Part shown: piece by piece, positions 1 to 5,785 of the stretch
Layout: each line of letters begins with the position of its first letter
Numbering within the stretch: position 1 is the first letter of the stretch
Assembly: GCA_017861475.1 (NCBI GenBank)
Contig: JAGFXV010000067.1
Location: 1-7,386, forward strand
Source: Bacillota bacterium
GTDB taxonomy: Bacteria; Bacillota; Syntrophomonadia; Syntrophomonadales; Syntrophomonadaceae
Reading direction: 5' to 3'
DNA length: 7,386 bases
Notes under the pieces: generated by a model
Told to the model about the DNA's origin: nothing
The model's input: the letters and a program-made list of their open reading frames with translations, nothing else
Databases searched by the model: none
Made by a program: the position numbers and the translations under genes

Positions 1-722
1 GCCAGCAGTCCCATGGCTACTTTAAAGCCGTCGTTTTTTTGTCCCAAAAAGGTTTCCTTGGGCACTTTGCAATCTTCAAAGTACAATTCCACGGTAGGTG
101 AACCGTTCATGCCCATTTTCTGCACCGGCTTGCTCATGGTAAAGCCGGGGGTATCTTTTTCAATGATCAGACAGGTGATCCCTTTGCCGGGGCCCTGGGT
201 CGGATCAGTTTTTACGAAGGTGCAGTAGGTGGTGGCAATCCCGCCGTTGGTGATAAAGATCTTGCTGCCGTTGATGAGGAAATGATCGCCTTTGTCTTCT
301 GCCTTGCATCTGATGGAAGCAGCATCTGATCCGGCATTGGGTTCGGTCAAGGCATAAGCTCCAACGATTTCTCCGGAGGCCAGGGATTTCAGATATTTTT
401 CTTTGACCCGCTGGCTCCCGTAGAGGTAGGTGCTCATGCAGCCCAGGCCGGTATGAACGCTCATAATAACGGCAGTGGAGGCGCAGACTTTGGCCAGCTC
501 TTCCACAAAAATGGCAAAATCAAGGTACGTGCCACTGCCGCCGCCCCATTCTTCCGGAATAGGAATGCCGGTTAACCCAAGGGAAGCCATCTTTTTAAAA
601 GTCTCCATGGGGAATTGATGGGTACGGTCGGTTTCCGCCGCGATCGGCTCAATTTCGTTTTGCACAAATTTACGAATCATGTCACGCATCATGAGTGATT
701 CGTCACCAAGCTTAAAATACAT
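1..722 (-). CDS. Acyl-CoA dehydrogenase, short-chain (butyryl-CoA dehydrogenase-like), 3' end cut by window edge
   Basis: This flavoprotein would oxidise a short acyl-CoA to the 2-enoyl-CoA, or reduce crotonyl-CoA in the reverse direction, passing electrons to ETF. The start is the ATG at 722, with an AGGAGT ribosome site 7 nt upstream. The visible 240 residues begin MYFKLGDESL and cover the N-terminal helical domain and the middle beta domain. The family signature ALTEPNAGSD lies at about residues 124-133. KIFITNGG (about 154-161) and the FEDCKVP segment (about 215-221) follow, both typical of Bcd-type enzymes. The C-terminal helical domain with the catalytic glutamate lies outside the window, so substrate range cannot be judged from active-site residues. 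It is the last visible gene of the thiolase-crotonase operon, 24 bp after the crotonase stop. Assignment to the acyl-CoA dehydrogenase family is near certain. C4 specificity is inferred from context and overall likeness to Bcd. Confidence 0.95.
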   Translation of the reverse strand, partial: MYFKLGDESLMMRDMIRKFVQNEIEPIAAETDRTHQFPMETFKKMASLGLTGIPIPEEWGGGSGTYLDFAIFVEELAKVCASTAVIMSVHTGLGCMSTYLYGSQRVKEKYLKSLASGEIVGAYALTEPNAGSDAASIRCKAEDKGDHFLINGSKIFITNGGIATTYCTFVKTDPTQGPGKGITCLIIEKDTPGFTMSKPVQKMGMNGSPTVELYFEDCKVPKETFLGQKNDGFKVAMGLL

Positions 723-746
723 CCGTTTCACTCCTTTCCATGCTCA

Positions 747-1529
747 TCAGGCACCTTGAAAATTGGCCTTGCGCTTTTCAACAAAGGCTTTCATGCCCTC
801 TTTTTGATCTTCGGATGCAAAGCAAAGGCCAAAAAGGTCAGCTTCGATACTCATAGCCCGGTCGATGTCGGTTTGTAGTCCTTCATTTACGGCCACTTTA
901 CAAAAGCGCACCGCAATTTGCCCGCGGAAACAGATTTTGCGGGCCATGTTTTGCACATAAGCCAGCAACTGATCAGCTGCTGCCACATGGTTTACCAGAC
1001 CAATGCGCAGTGCTTCAAAGGCGTCGATCGTATCCCCGGTAAACAGCAGTTCTTTCGCCATTCCCGAGCCAACCAGCCGCGGCAGCCGCTGGGTCCCGCC
1101 AAATCCCGGCGTTACGCCCAGTCCCACCTCCGGCTGTCCGAATTTGCTGTTTTCCGAGCAGACCCGGAAATCACAGGCCATGGCCAGCTCCAGCCCTCCG
1201 CCCAGAGCAAAACCGTTAATGGCTGCGATCACCGGTTTGGGCAGCGTTTCGATAATGCGAAAAACTTCCTGGCCCAGCATACCGAACTCACGCCCCTGCA
1301 GCGCATTGATATTCATCATGTAAGTGATGTCAGCACCGGCCACAAAGGATTTTTCTCCCGCTCCGGTAACCACCAGCACCATTACTTCGTCATCCGCGGC
1401 AGCCTTCTCCACCGCCATCTTAATTTCCAGCAGGGTATCAATATTAAGTGCATTTAAGGCCTTGGGCCGGTTGACGGTAATCAACGCCACACCGTCTTCT
1501 TTTTCATACAAGAGATTTTGAAATTCCAT
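747..1529 (-). CDS. crt: Enoyl-CoA hydratase / crotonase
   Basis: This is a cytoplasmic crotonase-fold enzyme of 260 residues, the usual length. It would hydrate crotonyl-CoA to (S)-3-hydroxybutyryl-CoA, or catalyse the reverse. Both catalytic glutamates of the rat enzyme (E144 and E164) have counterparts at E114 in GGGLELAMACD and E134 in FGQPEVGLG, with the same 20-residue spacing. The oxyanion-hole segment SFVAGADI is at about 61-68, and the second oxyanion glycine fits G111. PGFGGTQRLPRLVG (141-154) and the C-terminal EGMKAFVEKRKANF are typical of true hydratases rather than of isomerases or decarboxylases in the superfamily. The ATG at 1529 follows a GGGAG site that overlaps the thiolase stop region. 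The gap to the thiolase is 15 bp, so the genes are surely cotranscribed and probably translationally linked. The C4 substrate is inferred from the gene set. Confidence 0.96.
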   Translation of the reverse strand: MEFQNLLYEKEDGVALITVNRPKALNALNIDTLLEIKMAVEKAAADDEVMVLVVTGAGEKSFVAGADITYMMNINALQGREFGMLGQEVFRIIETLPKPVIAAINGFALGGGLELAMACDFRVCSENSKFGQPEVGLGVTPGFGGTQRLPRLVGSGMAKELLFTGDTIDAFEALRIGLVNHVAAADQLLAYVQNMARKICFRGQIAVRFCKVAVNEGLQTDIDRAMSIEADLFGLCFASEDQKEGMKAFVEKRKANFQGA

Positions 1530-1544
1530 ATTGAATCAGCTCCC

Positions 1545-2750
1545 TTACGGTTCGACCTTAATCAGCATGGAGTCTCCCTGGGCCTGCCCGGAACAGATGC
1601 CGCAAATCCCCAATCCGCCCCCGCGGCGTTTTAGTTCATAGGCCAGGGTCATGGCAATCCGCGCGCCGGTTGCCCCGATGGGATGCCCGAAGGCAATGGC
1701 GCTGCCGTTGGGATTGACCCGCGTATACATATCCTCTTCGCTCATTCCCAGAATGCCTTTGGCGCTGACCAGAACCACCGCTGCAAATGCTTCATTGATC
1801 TCTATCACTTTCATGTCTTCCAGACGGTATCCGGTCTGCTCCAGGTTTTTCTTGATCGACAGTCCCGGTACGGTGGCGATATATTTGGGATCCTGGGAAA
1901 CTTCCGCATAGCCCAGAATCGTCCACAAAGGTTTCAGGCCCAGTTCATCCGCTTTTTCCCGTGACATTAAAACCACCGCATCGCCGCCATCATTGGTTCC
2001 GGGTGCGTTGCCGGCGGTTACTGATCCGCTCGGGTCAAATACCGGCGGCAGTTTGGCCAGTGATTCCATAGTTGTTCCCGGGCGCGGGGCTTCGTCGGTA
2101 TCAAAAATGCTGACCTTGCCGCCTTTGCCTTTGATTTCAACCGGAATAATCTCTTCCTGCAGCCATCCGTTTTTCATGGCGCGTTCGGCATTTTGCTGGC
2201 TGTGTACGGCCCAGCGATCCTGTTCCTCCCGGCTGATTCCAAACTCCTTCGAGGTTTCCGAACCATGAATGGCCATATGCCGGTCATAGGTCGCGCACCA
2301 CAAGCCATCGTAAACCATCAGATCGGTTACATTGCGGTAAGGAACCCCCATGCGTGCCCCCCAGCGCAAATCGGTTATGGCATACGGACAATTGGACATG
2401 CTCTCCATTCCGCCGGCGACACATATATCCGCCCGGCCGGCCTGAATCATCATGCAGGCCAAATCGATGGTTTTAATGCCGGAAGAACAGACCTTGTTGA
2501 TTGAAATGGCCGGAACCGTATCAGGCAAACCAGCCTTCAGCGCTGCCTGACGGGCGGGGACCTGACCGCAGCCAGCCGGAACCACCTGCCCCATAAAAAC
2601 GTAATCGACCTCTTCCGGTTTAACGGCAGCCCGGCGCAAGGCTTCCTTGATGGCAATGGCCCCCAGTTCGACCGCCGTAAATGATTTCAGACTGCCGCCG
2701 AATACCCCGATCGGTGTTCTGCAGGCGGATACTGCGACAACTTCTCTCAT
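1545..2750 (-). CDS. Thiolase (acetyl-CoA C-acetyltransferase family), complete, with variant motifs
   Basis: This 401-residue enzyme is of normal thiolase length. It would cleave acetoacetyl-CoA (or another 3-ketoacyl-CoA) with CoA to acetyl-CoA, or condense two acetyl-CoA. The nucleophile is C88 in NKVCSSG. NEAF is at 319-322, the catalytic histidine is H356 in GHPIGATG, and the second cysteine is C386 in GICSGQAQG. Several usually constant positions differ: GNAPG (247-251) replaces GNASG, GSAIAFGHP replaces GGAIALGHP, and HMAIHGSE (158-165) stands where HMGxTAE is usual. All catalytic residues remain, so it should be active but belongs to a divergent subgroup, and its chain-length preference is open. 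The ATG at 2750 has a strong AAGGAGGAG site. The gene follows the Com-like gene and a terminator-like hairpin, and is followed 15 bp later by the crotonase. Confidence 0.94.
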   Translation of the reverse strand: MREVVAVSACRTPIGVFGGSLKSFTAVELGAIAIKEALRRAAVKPEEVDYVFMGQVVPAGCGQVPARQAALKAGLPDTVPAISINKVCSSGIKTIDLACMMIQAGRADICVAGGMESMSNCPYAITDLRWGARMGVPYRNVTDLMVYDGLWCATYDRHMAIHGSETSKEFGISREEQDRWAVHSQQNAERAMKNGWLQEEIIPVEIKGKGGKVSIFDTDEAPRPGTTMESLAKLPPVFDPSGSVTAGNAPGTNDGGDAVVLMSREKADELGLKPLWTILGYAEVSQDPKYIATVPGLSIKKNLEQTGYRLEDMKVIEINEAFAAVVLVSAKGILGMSEEDMYTRVNPNGSAIAFGHPIGATGARIAMTLAYELKRRGGGLGICGICSGQAQGDSMLIKVEP

Positions 2751-2782
2751 AACAATCTCCTCCTTATAATTTTTTGGGTCTT

Positions 2783-2822
2783 AAAACAAATTGAGCCCCA
2801 TCAGAATTAACTGACGGGGCTC
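2783..2822 (-). terminator. Terminator-like hairpin between the Com-like gene and the thiolase
   Basis: On the minus strand GAGCCCCGTCAG pairs with CTGATGGGGCTC around the 6-nt loop TTAATT. This gives 12 consecutive pairs, one of them G-U. On the plus strand that pair would be an A-C mismatch, so the structure is better formed in minus-strand RNA. The following tract AATTTGTTTT is U-rich but broken, suggesting a partial terminator. It sits 16 nt after the Com-like stop codon and about 40 nt before the thiolase start. No promoter for the thiolase is visible downstream of it, so some read-through is expected. It may act as an attenuator. Confidence 0.75.
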
Positions 2823-2832
2823 GAGGCTCTCT
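2815..2832 (-). repeat. Copy B of an 18-20 nt motif shared by two terminator hairpins
   Basis: The minus-strand sequence AGAGAGCCTCGAGCCCCG forms the left arm and upstream flank of the hairpin before the thiolase. It matches the flank of the terminator at 3394-3419 except for two single-base insertions in that copy. The match reaches well beyond the paired stem, so it is not explained by hairpin formation alone. The significance is unknown. Confidence 0.7.
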
Positions 2833-2838
2833 AAACCA

Positions 2839-2991
2839 TTATGCTTTTTTGGTTTGTATGGCCGCTTGCGGCTGCCGGATAGCGGATAAAACATTGATCG
2901 TATTGCAGCGCGGGCATTTTATTTCCAGGTACCGGCAGTCAGCATATTTTCCCAACAGCTTACGGCATGATTCACAGCGAAACTCCTGCAT
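2839..2991 (-). CDS. Small Com-family zinc-ribbon protein (50 residues)
   Basis: This short gene encodes a protein starting MQEFRCESCRKLLGK. It has two CxxC knuckles (C6/C9 and C26/C29) plus an extra C19, then a basic, Gln-rich tail. The pattern RCxxCxKLL...EIKCPRCNTIN closely matches phage Mu Com. Mu Com is a zinc-binding protein that activates mom translation by binding the mom mRNA and opening an inhibitory structure. The ATG at 2991 has a very G-rich ribosome site (GGGGAGGGG) just upstream, and the stop is TAA at 2839-2841. It is the first gene after a consensus sigma-54 promoter, with a leader of about 25 nt, and is separated from the thiolase by a hairpin. No phage genes are nearby, so a host regulatory role, perhaps RNA binding, is inferred. 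A simple metal-binding or DNA-binding role is also possible. Family assignment is confident; function is not. Confidence 0.88.
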   Translation of the reverse strand: MQEFRCESCRKLLGKYADCRYLEIKCPRCNTINVLSAIRQPQAAIQTKKA

Positions 2992-3026
2992 ACTCCCCTC
3001 CCCTTCCGGATTTACCATTTTATCAG

Positions 3027-3042
3027 TGCAAGGAATATGCCA
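3027..3042 (-). promoter_or_regulatory. Sigma-54 (-24/-12) promoter B, upstream of the Com-like/thiolase operon
   Basis: The minus strand reads TGGCATATTCCTTGCA, a match to the consensus TGGCAY-N5-TTGCW. The invariant GG and GC are exactly 10 nt apart. With C at -12, transcription would start near 3016 on a G, leaving about 25 nt of leader that contains the ribosome site of the Com-like gene. A sigma-54 activator gene lies just upstream, and a repeat cluster suited to activator binding begins about 100 nt upstream of the start. Confidence 0.87.
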
Positions 3043-3117
3043 TCTTTATATAATCTTCCTGAACCCGGTATCACGGTTACTTTTACAAATGTTATACAAG
3101 TGCCTGACGTAACAAAC

Positions 3118-3277
3118 GTTGCAGTTTTGCCTGATTTATCTTTTACCCTCTGATGCAAAACGGCAAGGTTTTGTTGCAGCAATACAACGGTTGCATATCT
3201 TGTTGATTCAGACCGGGTTGATCATAAACCAGGCTGTTGCAGAAATACTTCCTGCATATCCTGACACTTGTTGCAGG
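3118..3277. promoter_or_regulatory. Cluster of GTTGCA(G) repeats, probable upstream activator sites
   Basis: On the plus strand GTTGCAG occurs exactly at 3118, 3173, 3236 and 3270, and GTTGCAT at 3190. Seven TGCA tetramers fall within about 156 bp. Several form inverted repeats: TGCAA-N15-TTGCA (3154-3178), TGCAG-N9-CTGCA (3238-3256) and CCTGCA-N15-TGCAGG (3251-3277). The cluster lies about 100-260 nt upstream of the predicted start of promoter B, where sigma-54 enhancers usually sit, and downstream of promoter A. Binding by the neighbouring activator is inferred. No coding sequence with a ribosome site is visible here, and the stretch 3278-3385 shows nothing else recognisable. Confidence 0.65.
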
Positions 3278-3385
3278 ATTATTTCTCTGCTGCGCATTTC
3301 CGGTTTTTAAGAAGCGTTTAACCTTTTCCAACCGTCTTATTTAACGATCGGACCGGGTAAGGATTCCTGCACTCCCCCTTTCAGC

Positions 3386-3419
3386 AAAAAAATCCCCGAA
3401 AGAATCTAATCTTCCGGGG
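3386..3419 (-). terminator. Intrinsic terminator downstream of the sigma-54 regulator and promoter A
   Basis: On the minus strand CCCCGGAAG pairs with CTTTCGGGG around the 8-nt loop ATTAGATT. The nine pairs include one G-U that would be an A-C mismatch on the plus strand. The stem is followed by A and seven T residues, a classic Rho-independent terminator. It would end the regulator transcript, about 100 nt after its stop codon, and also any transcript from promoter A. Confidence 0.88.
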
Positions 3420-3434
3420 CTCGATGGCTCCTCT
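3415..3434 (-). repeat. Copy A of the 18-20 nt motif shared by two terminator hairpins
   Basis: The minus-strand sequence AGAGGAGCCATCGAGCCCCG flanks and enters the left arm of the terminator at 3394-3419. It equals the motif at 2815-2832 apart from one extra G and one extra A. The loops and right arms of the two hairpins differ, so only this side is conserved. Confidence 0.7.
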
Positions 3435-3482
3435 GCCCGTTAAACTGATGCTGAAAATAAAATGGCGGATACATTTTTAACA

Positions 3483-3498
3483 AGCAAAATACATGCCA
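3483..3498 (-). promoter_or_regulatory. Sigma-54 (-24/-12) promoter A, just downstream of the regulator gene
   Basis: The minus strand reads TGGCATGTATTTTGCT, matching TGGCAY-N5-TTGCW with 10 nt between the invariant GG and GC. It starts 23 nt after the regulator stop codon. The downstream sequence TGTTAAAAATG resembles TGATAAAATG after promoter B, suggesting related promoters. The predicted start is near 3472. Its transcript would meet a strong terminator within about 90 nt. Confidence 0.78.
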
Positions 3499-3520
3499 GT
3501 TATTTATTTTTCATGACCTG

Positions 3521-5623
3521 CTAGAAATCTTTATGGGTTGGATTGATACCGTATTTGGCAGCTTTGCGGACGACGGTGGATGCATTTACCTGTAATTTCC
3601 GGGCAATCTGCCGGGTGGTTTTATATTTGTCATAGGCCTTTTCAAGGATTTGCTTTTCAACCGATTCCATCGCTTCTTTGAGAGGCAGAATCTGGTTTAC
3701 GATGATGGGAGTTGCCTCATCCCCAATCCCTGTACCCAGATAGGATGGAAGATCATCCAATTCTATCGTCTCCCGGGGGGTGATAACCATCAATCGCTCG
3801 ATGATATTCTCCAGCTCGCGTACATTGCCGGGCCAGCGATGCTGCATGAATACTTCGATGACTTCGACAGCAATTTGCTTGTTCAGTTTATACTGGCGAT
3901 TAAAGCGCTGCAGAAAATGCGCGGTCAAAGGAATGATATCTTCCTTGTGATCACGCAGCGGCGGAACTTCCACGGGGATGACATTTAAACGATAATACAG
4001 GTCTTCCCGGAATTGCTTTTGCGCCACCATTTTTTCCAGTTCTCTGTTAGTGGCAGCCAGGATACGCACATCAATTTTTGTGGGAGTGGATCCCCCAATA
4101 CGCATAATTTCACGGCTCTGCAGAACCCGTAAGAGTTTTACCTGCAAGCCCAGGGGAAGATCTCCGATTTCATCCAGAAATAGTGTACCGGCATTGGCCA
4201 GTTCAAAATAACCCGCTTTTCCCTCCTTGCGGGCACCGGTAAAGGCTCCTGCTTCATAACCGAACAGTTCCGATTCCAAAAGATCGGATGGGATAGCTCC
4301 GCAGTTTACCTTGAGAAATGTTTTATCATGACGGGGGCTGTTTTTATGGATGGTTTCCGCAATCATTTCTTTACCCGTGCCGGATTCTCCGGTAATCAAA
4401 ACGGTTGATTCAACCTGGGCCAGACGGATAACCATTTCAAGCAATTTACGCATCGGCTGGGAATGAATCACAAAGCGTTCGCAGCCTTTGTATTGCATGC
4501 GCAGGGTTTTAATTTCATTGGCGTAATGACGATTTAACCCTTCAACCTGCTCCAATTTCTGTTTGAGCCGATTCAATTCAGTGATATCGCGAACGTTGGA
4601 CACAACTCTGATGATGTTGCCATTTTTATCGAATACCGGATTTCCGGTCGCCAGGGTGGTGTTGCCGGATTTGGTCTCCTGCATGATCGTGACCGGTTCA
4701 CGCCTTTTTAAAACCAGCGAGCTCACTGATTCAGATATGATCTTCTCTTTTTCAATATCTCTGACATTGCGTCCCAGGAACTCGTCCGCATCAACCCCGG
4801 TAATCCGTTCGAATGCCTTGTTTAGCCTTAAAGTTACGCCTTTGCCGTCGGTTATATATAAACCATCAAAAGAAGATTCGATAATGGCATCAAGTTCCTC
4901 GTTGAGCTCCTTGACATAGTGAAGTTCGCGGCTGATATTTTCCAACTCCGATATATCCTGCAGCACAGCCACGGCACCGATTATTTCATGATTGTTCCTG
5001 ATGGGCGAACGGTTGGAAATCAAATCACGCCCGTTCAGTCTGATCTTCTGCATGGGCTCTGCTCTGCCGGTACGCATGACATCCATGAGCCGGCTGGTAG
5101 GGAAAACGTCCATAATGTGTTTTCCTTTTACCTCCTGACCGGATACCCCTAAAAGGATCTCGGCAGCCCGGTTAAAAACCCGTATTTGTCCGGTTGTATC
5201 AACGGAAATGATCATATTGTGGGTTGACTGTATAATGCTTTCCATTTCATTCACGGTAATATGATAGGACTTGTAAAAAGCATTAGCGAGATCGGTACGC
5301 GTAACCATACCAACAACTTTTTCACCGGATGCCACAGGCAGACGGCCAATTCCGGGACGAATAACGCTTTCCACCATATCATCCGGATCTGCCATGCGAA
5401 CATTGTGCGTCATCAGAATTCCGACATGATTATGAAGCCCGATTTTTTCAACGATACAACGATAAATATGGGTTTTGGTAAATAAACCGACGGGTTTGCC
5501 AGCCTTATTGACTACTACAGCGCCGTCAATCTCCCGGCGGAGAAATATTGCGGATGCTTCCTGAACTGTTGTACTGTCCGGCAAAACAACCGGATCGGAA
5601 GACATGATTTGCTTAATACGCAT
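3521..5623 (-). CDS. Sigma-54-dependent transcriptional activator with CBS pair and two PAS domains
   Basis: This 700-residue cytoplasmic enhancer-binding protein should drive open-complex formation by sigma-54 polymerase. Two CBS repeats come first (about 7-58 and 66-118); in other proteins these bind adenine nucleotides or related ligands. Two PAS domains follow (about 124-230 and 240-350), then a predicted helical linker (350-378) and the AAA+ domain (382-610). That domain has Walker A GESGTGKE (412-419), the sigma-54-contacting GAFTGA loop (459-464), Walker B LFLDEIGD (481-488) and WPGNVRELEN (597-606). A TyrR/Fis-like HTH ends the protein (TTRQIARKL...VNASTVVRKAAKYGI, about 669-693). There is no receiver domain, so control is by ligand sensing rather than phosphorylation. 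I chose the ATG at 5623 because AAGGAGGGG lies 7 nt upstream and MRIKQIM begins the first CBS repeat. The gene lies between two beta-oxidation clusters and next to two sigma-54 promoters, its likely targets. Confidence 0.96.
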   Translation of the reverse strand: MRIKQIMSSDPVVLPDSTTVQEASAIFLRREIDGAVVVNKAGKPVGLFTKTHIYRCIVEKIGLHNHVGILMTHNVRMADPDDMVESVIRPGIGRLPVASGEKVVGMVTRTDLANAFYKSYHITVNEMESIIQSTHNMIISVDTTGQIRVFNRAAEILLGVSGQEVKGKHIMDVFPTSRLMDVMRTGRAEPMQKIRLNGRDLISNRSPIRNNHEIIGAVAVLQDISELENISRELHYVKELNEELDAIIESSFDGLYITDGKGVTLRLNKAFERITGVDADEFLGRNVRDIEKEKIISESVSSLVLKRREPVTIMQETKSGNTTLATGNPVFDKNGNIIRVVSNVRDITELNRLKQKLEQVEGLNRHYANEIKTLRMQYKGCERFVIHSQPMRKLLEMVIRLAQVESTVLITGESGTGKEMIAETIHKNSPRHDKTFLKVNCGAIPSDLLESELFGYEAGAFTGARKEGKAGYFELANAGTLFLDEIGDLPLGLQVKLLRVLQSREIMRIGGSTPTKIDVRILAATNRELEKMVAQKQFREDLYYRLNVIPVEVPPLRDHKEDIIPLTAHFLQRFNRQYKLNKQIAVEVIEVFMQHRWPGNVRELENIIERLMVITPRETIELDDLPSYLGTGIGDEATPIIVNQILPLKEAMESVEKQILEKAYDKYKTTRQIARKLQVNASTVVRKAAKYGINPTHKDF

Positions 5624-5630
5624 GGCCAAA

Positions 5631-5639
5631 CCCCTCCTT
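5631..5639 (-). promoter_or_regulatory. Ribosome binding site deciding the regulator start
   Basis: The minus-strand AAGGAGGGG sits 7 nt before the ATG at 5623. The longer open frame from an ATG at 5704 lacks such a site, and its extra 27 residues (rich in Gly, Ser and Arg) resemble no CBS sequence. Confidence 0.85.
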
Positions 5640-5682
5640 GTCCTTCCTATAATCAGGTATATGCCGGAGGGACCCGATTTAC

Positions 5683-5704
5683 CACCAGTATTGGTGCCTG
5701 GCAC
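5683..5704. repeat. Overlapping short palindromes in the regulator 5' region
   Basis: GTGCC-T-GGCAC (5694-5704) is a perfect 5-bp inverted repeat. CACCA-GTAT-TGGTG (5683-5696) is a second one that shares bases with it, so the two hairpins exclude each other. They lie 60-80 nt before the regulator start. From memory, similar GGTGCC/GGCACC palindromes are scattered in clostridial intergenic regions. This identification is not verified. Confidence 0.5.
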
Positions 5705-5737
5705 GAAGTTATTGCAATTATTAAGTTATTTGGAGCG

Positions 5738-5772
5738 AACAGGGGACGCACTCGTCCCCCCGCTTCCCTGTT
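5738..5772. repeat. REP-like nested palindrome after the 3-hydroxybutyryl-CoA dehydrogenase gene
   Basis: GGGGACG-CACT-CGTCCCC (5742-5759) is a 7-bp perfect stem with a 4-nt loop. AACAGGG (5738-5744) can alternatively pair with CCCTGTT (5766-5772). No T-run follows on either strand, so it is not a standard terminator. The GC-rich nested form resembles REP elements of the kind spread by RAYT-type transposases, but only one copy is in view and this is inference. The 162-bp gap around it has no convincing vegetative promoter, so the regulator may be cotranscribed with the upstream genes. Confidence 0.55.
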
Positions 5773-5785
5773 ACATGACACTATT

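Larger units (their letters stand above)
3386..3472 (-). ncRNA. Candidate sigma-54-driven small RNA of about 87 nt
   Basis: A consensus -24/-12 promoter at 3483-3498 predicts a start near 3472, and the strong terminator at 3386-3419 would end the transcript about 87 nt later. The only reading frame inside starts at the predicted transcript start, has no ribosome site, and runs into the terminator stem, so the transcript is probably noncoding. It carries the AGCC(A)TCGAGCCCCG motif that recurs before the thiolase. It may instead be a terminated leader that occasionally reads through. The call rests on promoter plus terminator only, with no match to a known RNA family. Confidence 0.5.

Noticed and set aside
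2849..3112. Plus-strand open frame of 87 codons
   Set aside because: It is antisense to the Com-like gene and promoter B, lacks a convincing ribosome site, and has no recognisable protein features.
3119..3310. Plus-strand open frame of 63 codons
   Set aside because: It has no ribosome site or family resemblance and is a by-product of the noncoding repeat-rich stretch.
3143..3331. Minus-strand open frame of 62 codons across the GTTGCA repeat cluster
   Set aside because: It starts at TTG without a ribosome site, resembles no family, and runs through the probable activator-binding region.
3337..3372. GTG-started 11-codon frame after the terminator, whose start region (GGGGGAGTGCAGGA) resembles that of the Com-like gene
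   Set aside because: The G-rich site nearly touches the GTG and the frame ends after 11 codons. The likeness may reflect a decayed duplicate, but it is too short to support that.
3406..3474. Short frame of 22 codons starting with ATG inside the candidate small RNA
   Set aside because: The ATG coincides with the predicted transcript start, there is no ribosome site, and the frame ends inside the terminator hairpin, so translation is unlikely.
5624..5704. A 27-residue N-terminal extension of the sigma-54 regulator from an ATG at 5704
   Set aside because: There is no ribosome site at 5704, the extension crosses the GTGCCTGGCAC palindrome and the real ribosome site, and a strong AAGGAGGGG precedes the ATG at 5623, where CBS-domain sequence begins.
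5699..5716. Plus-strand sigma-54-like sequence TGGCAC...TTGCA
   Set aside because: The GG to GC spacing is 12 nt instead of 10, it points against all genes here, and TGGCAC is part of a palindrome.
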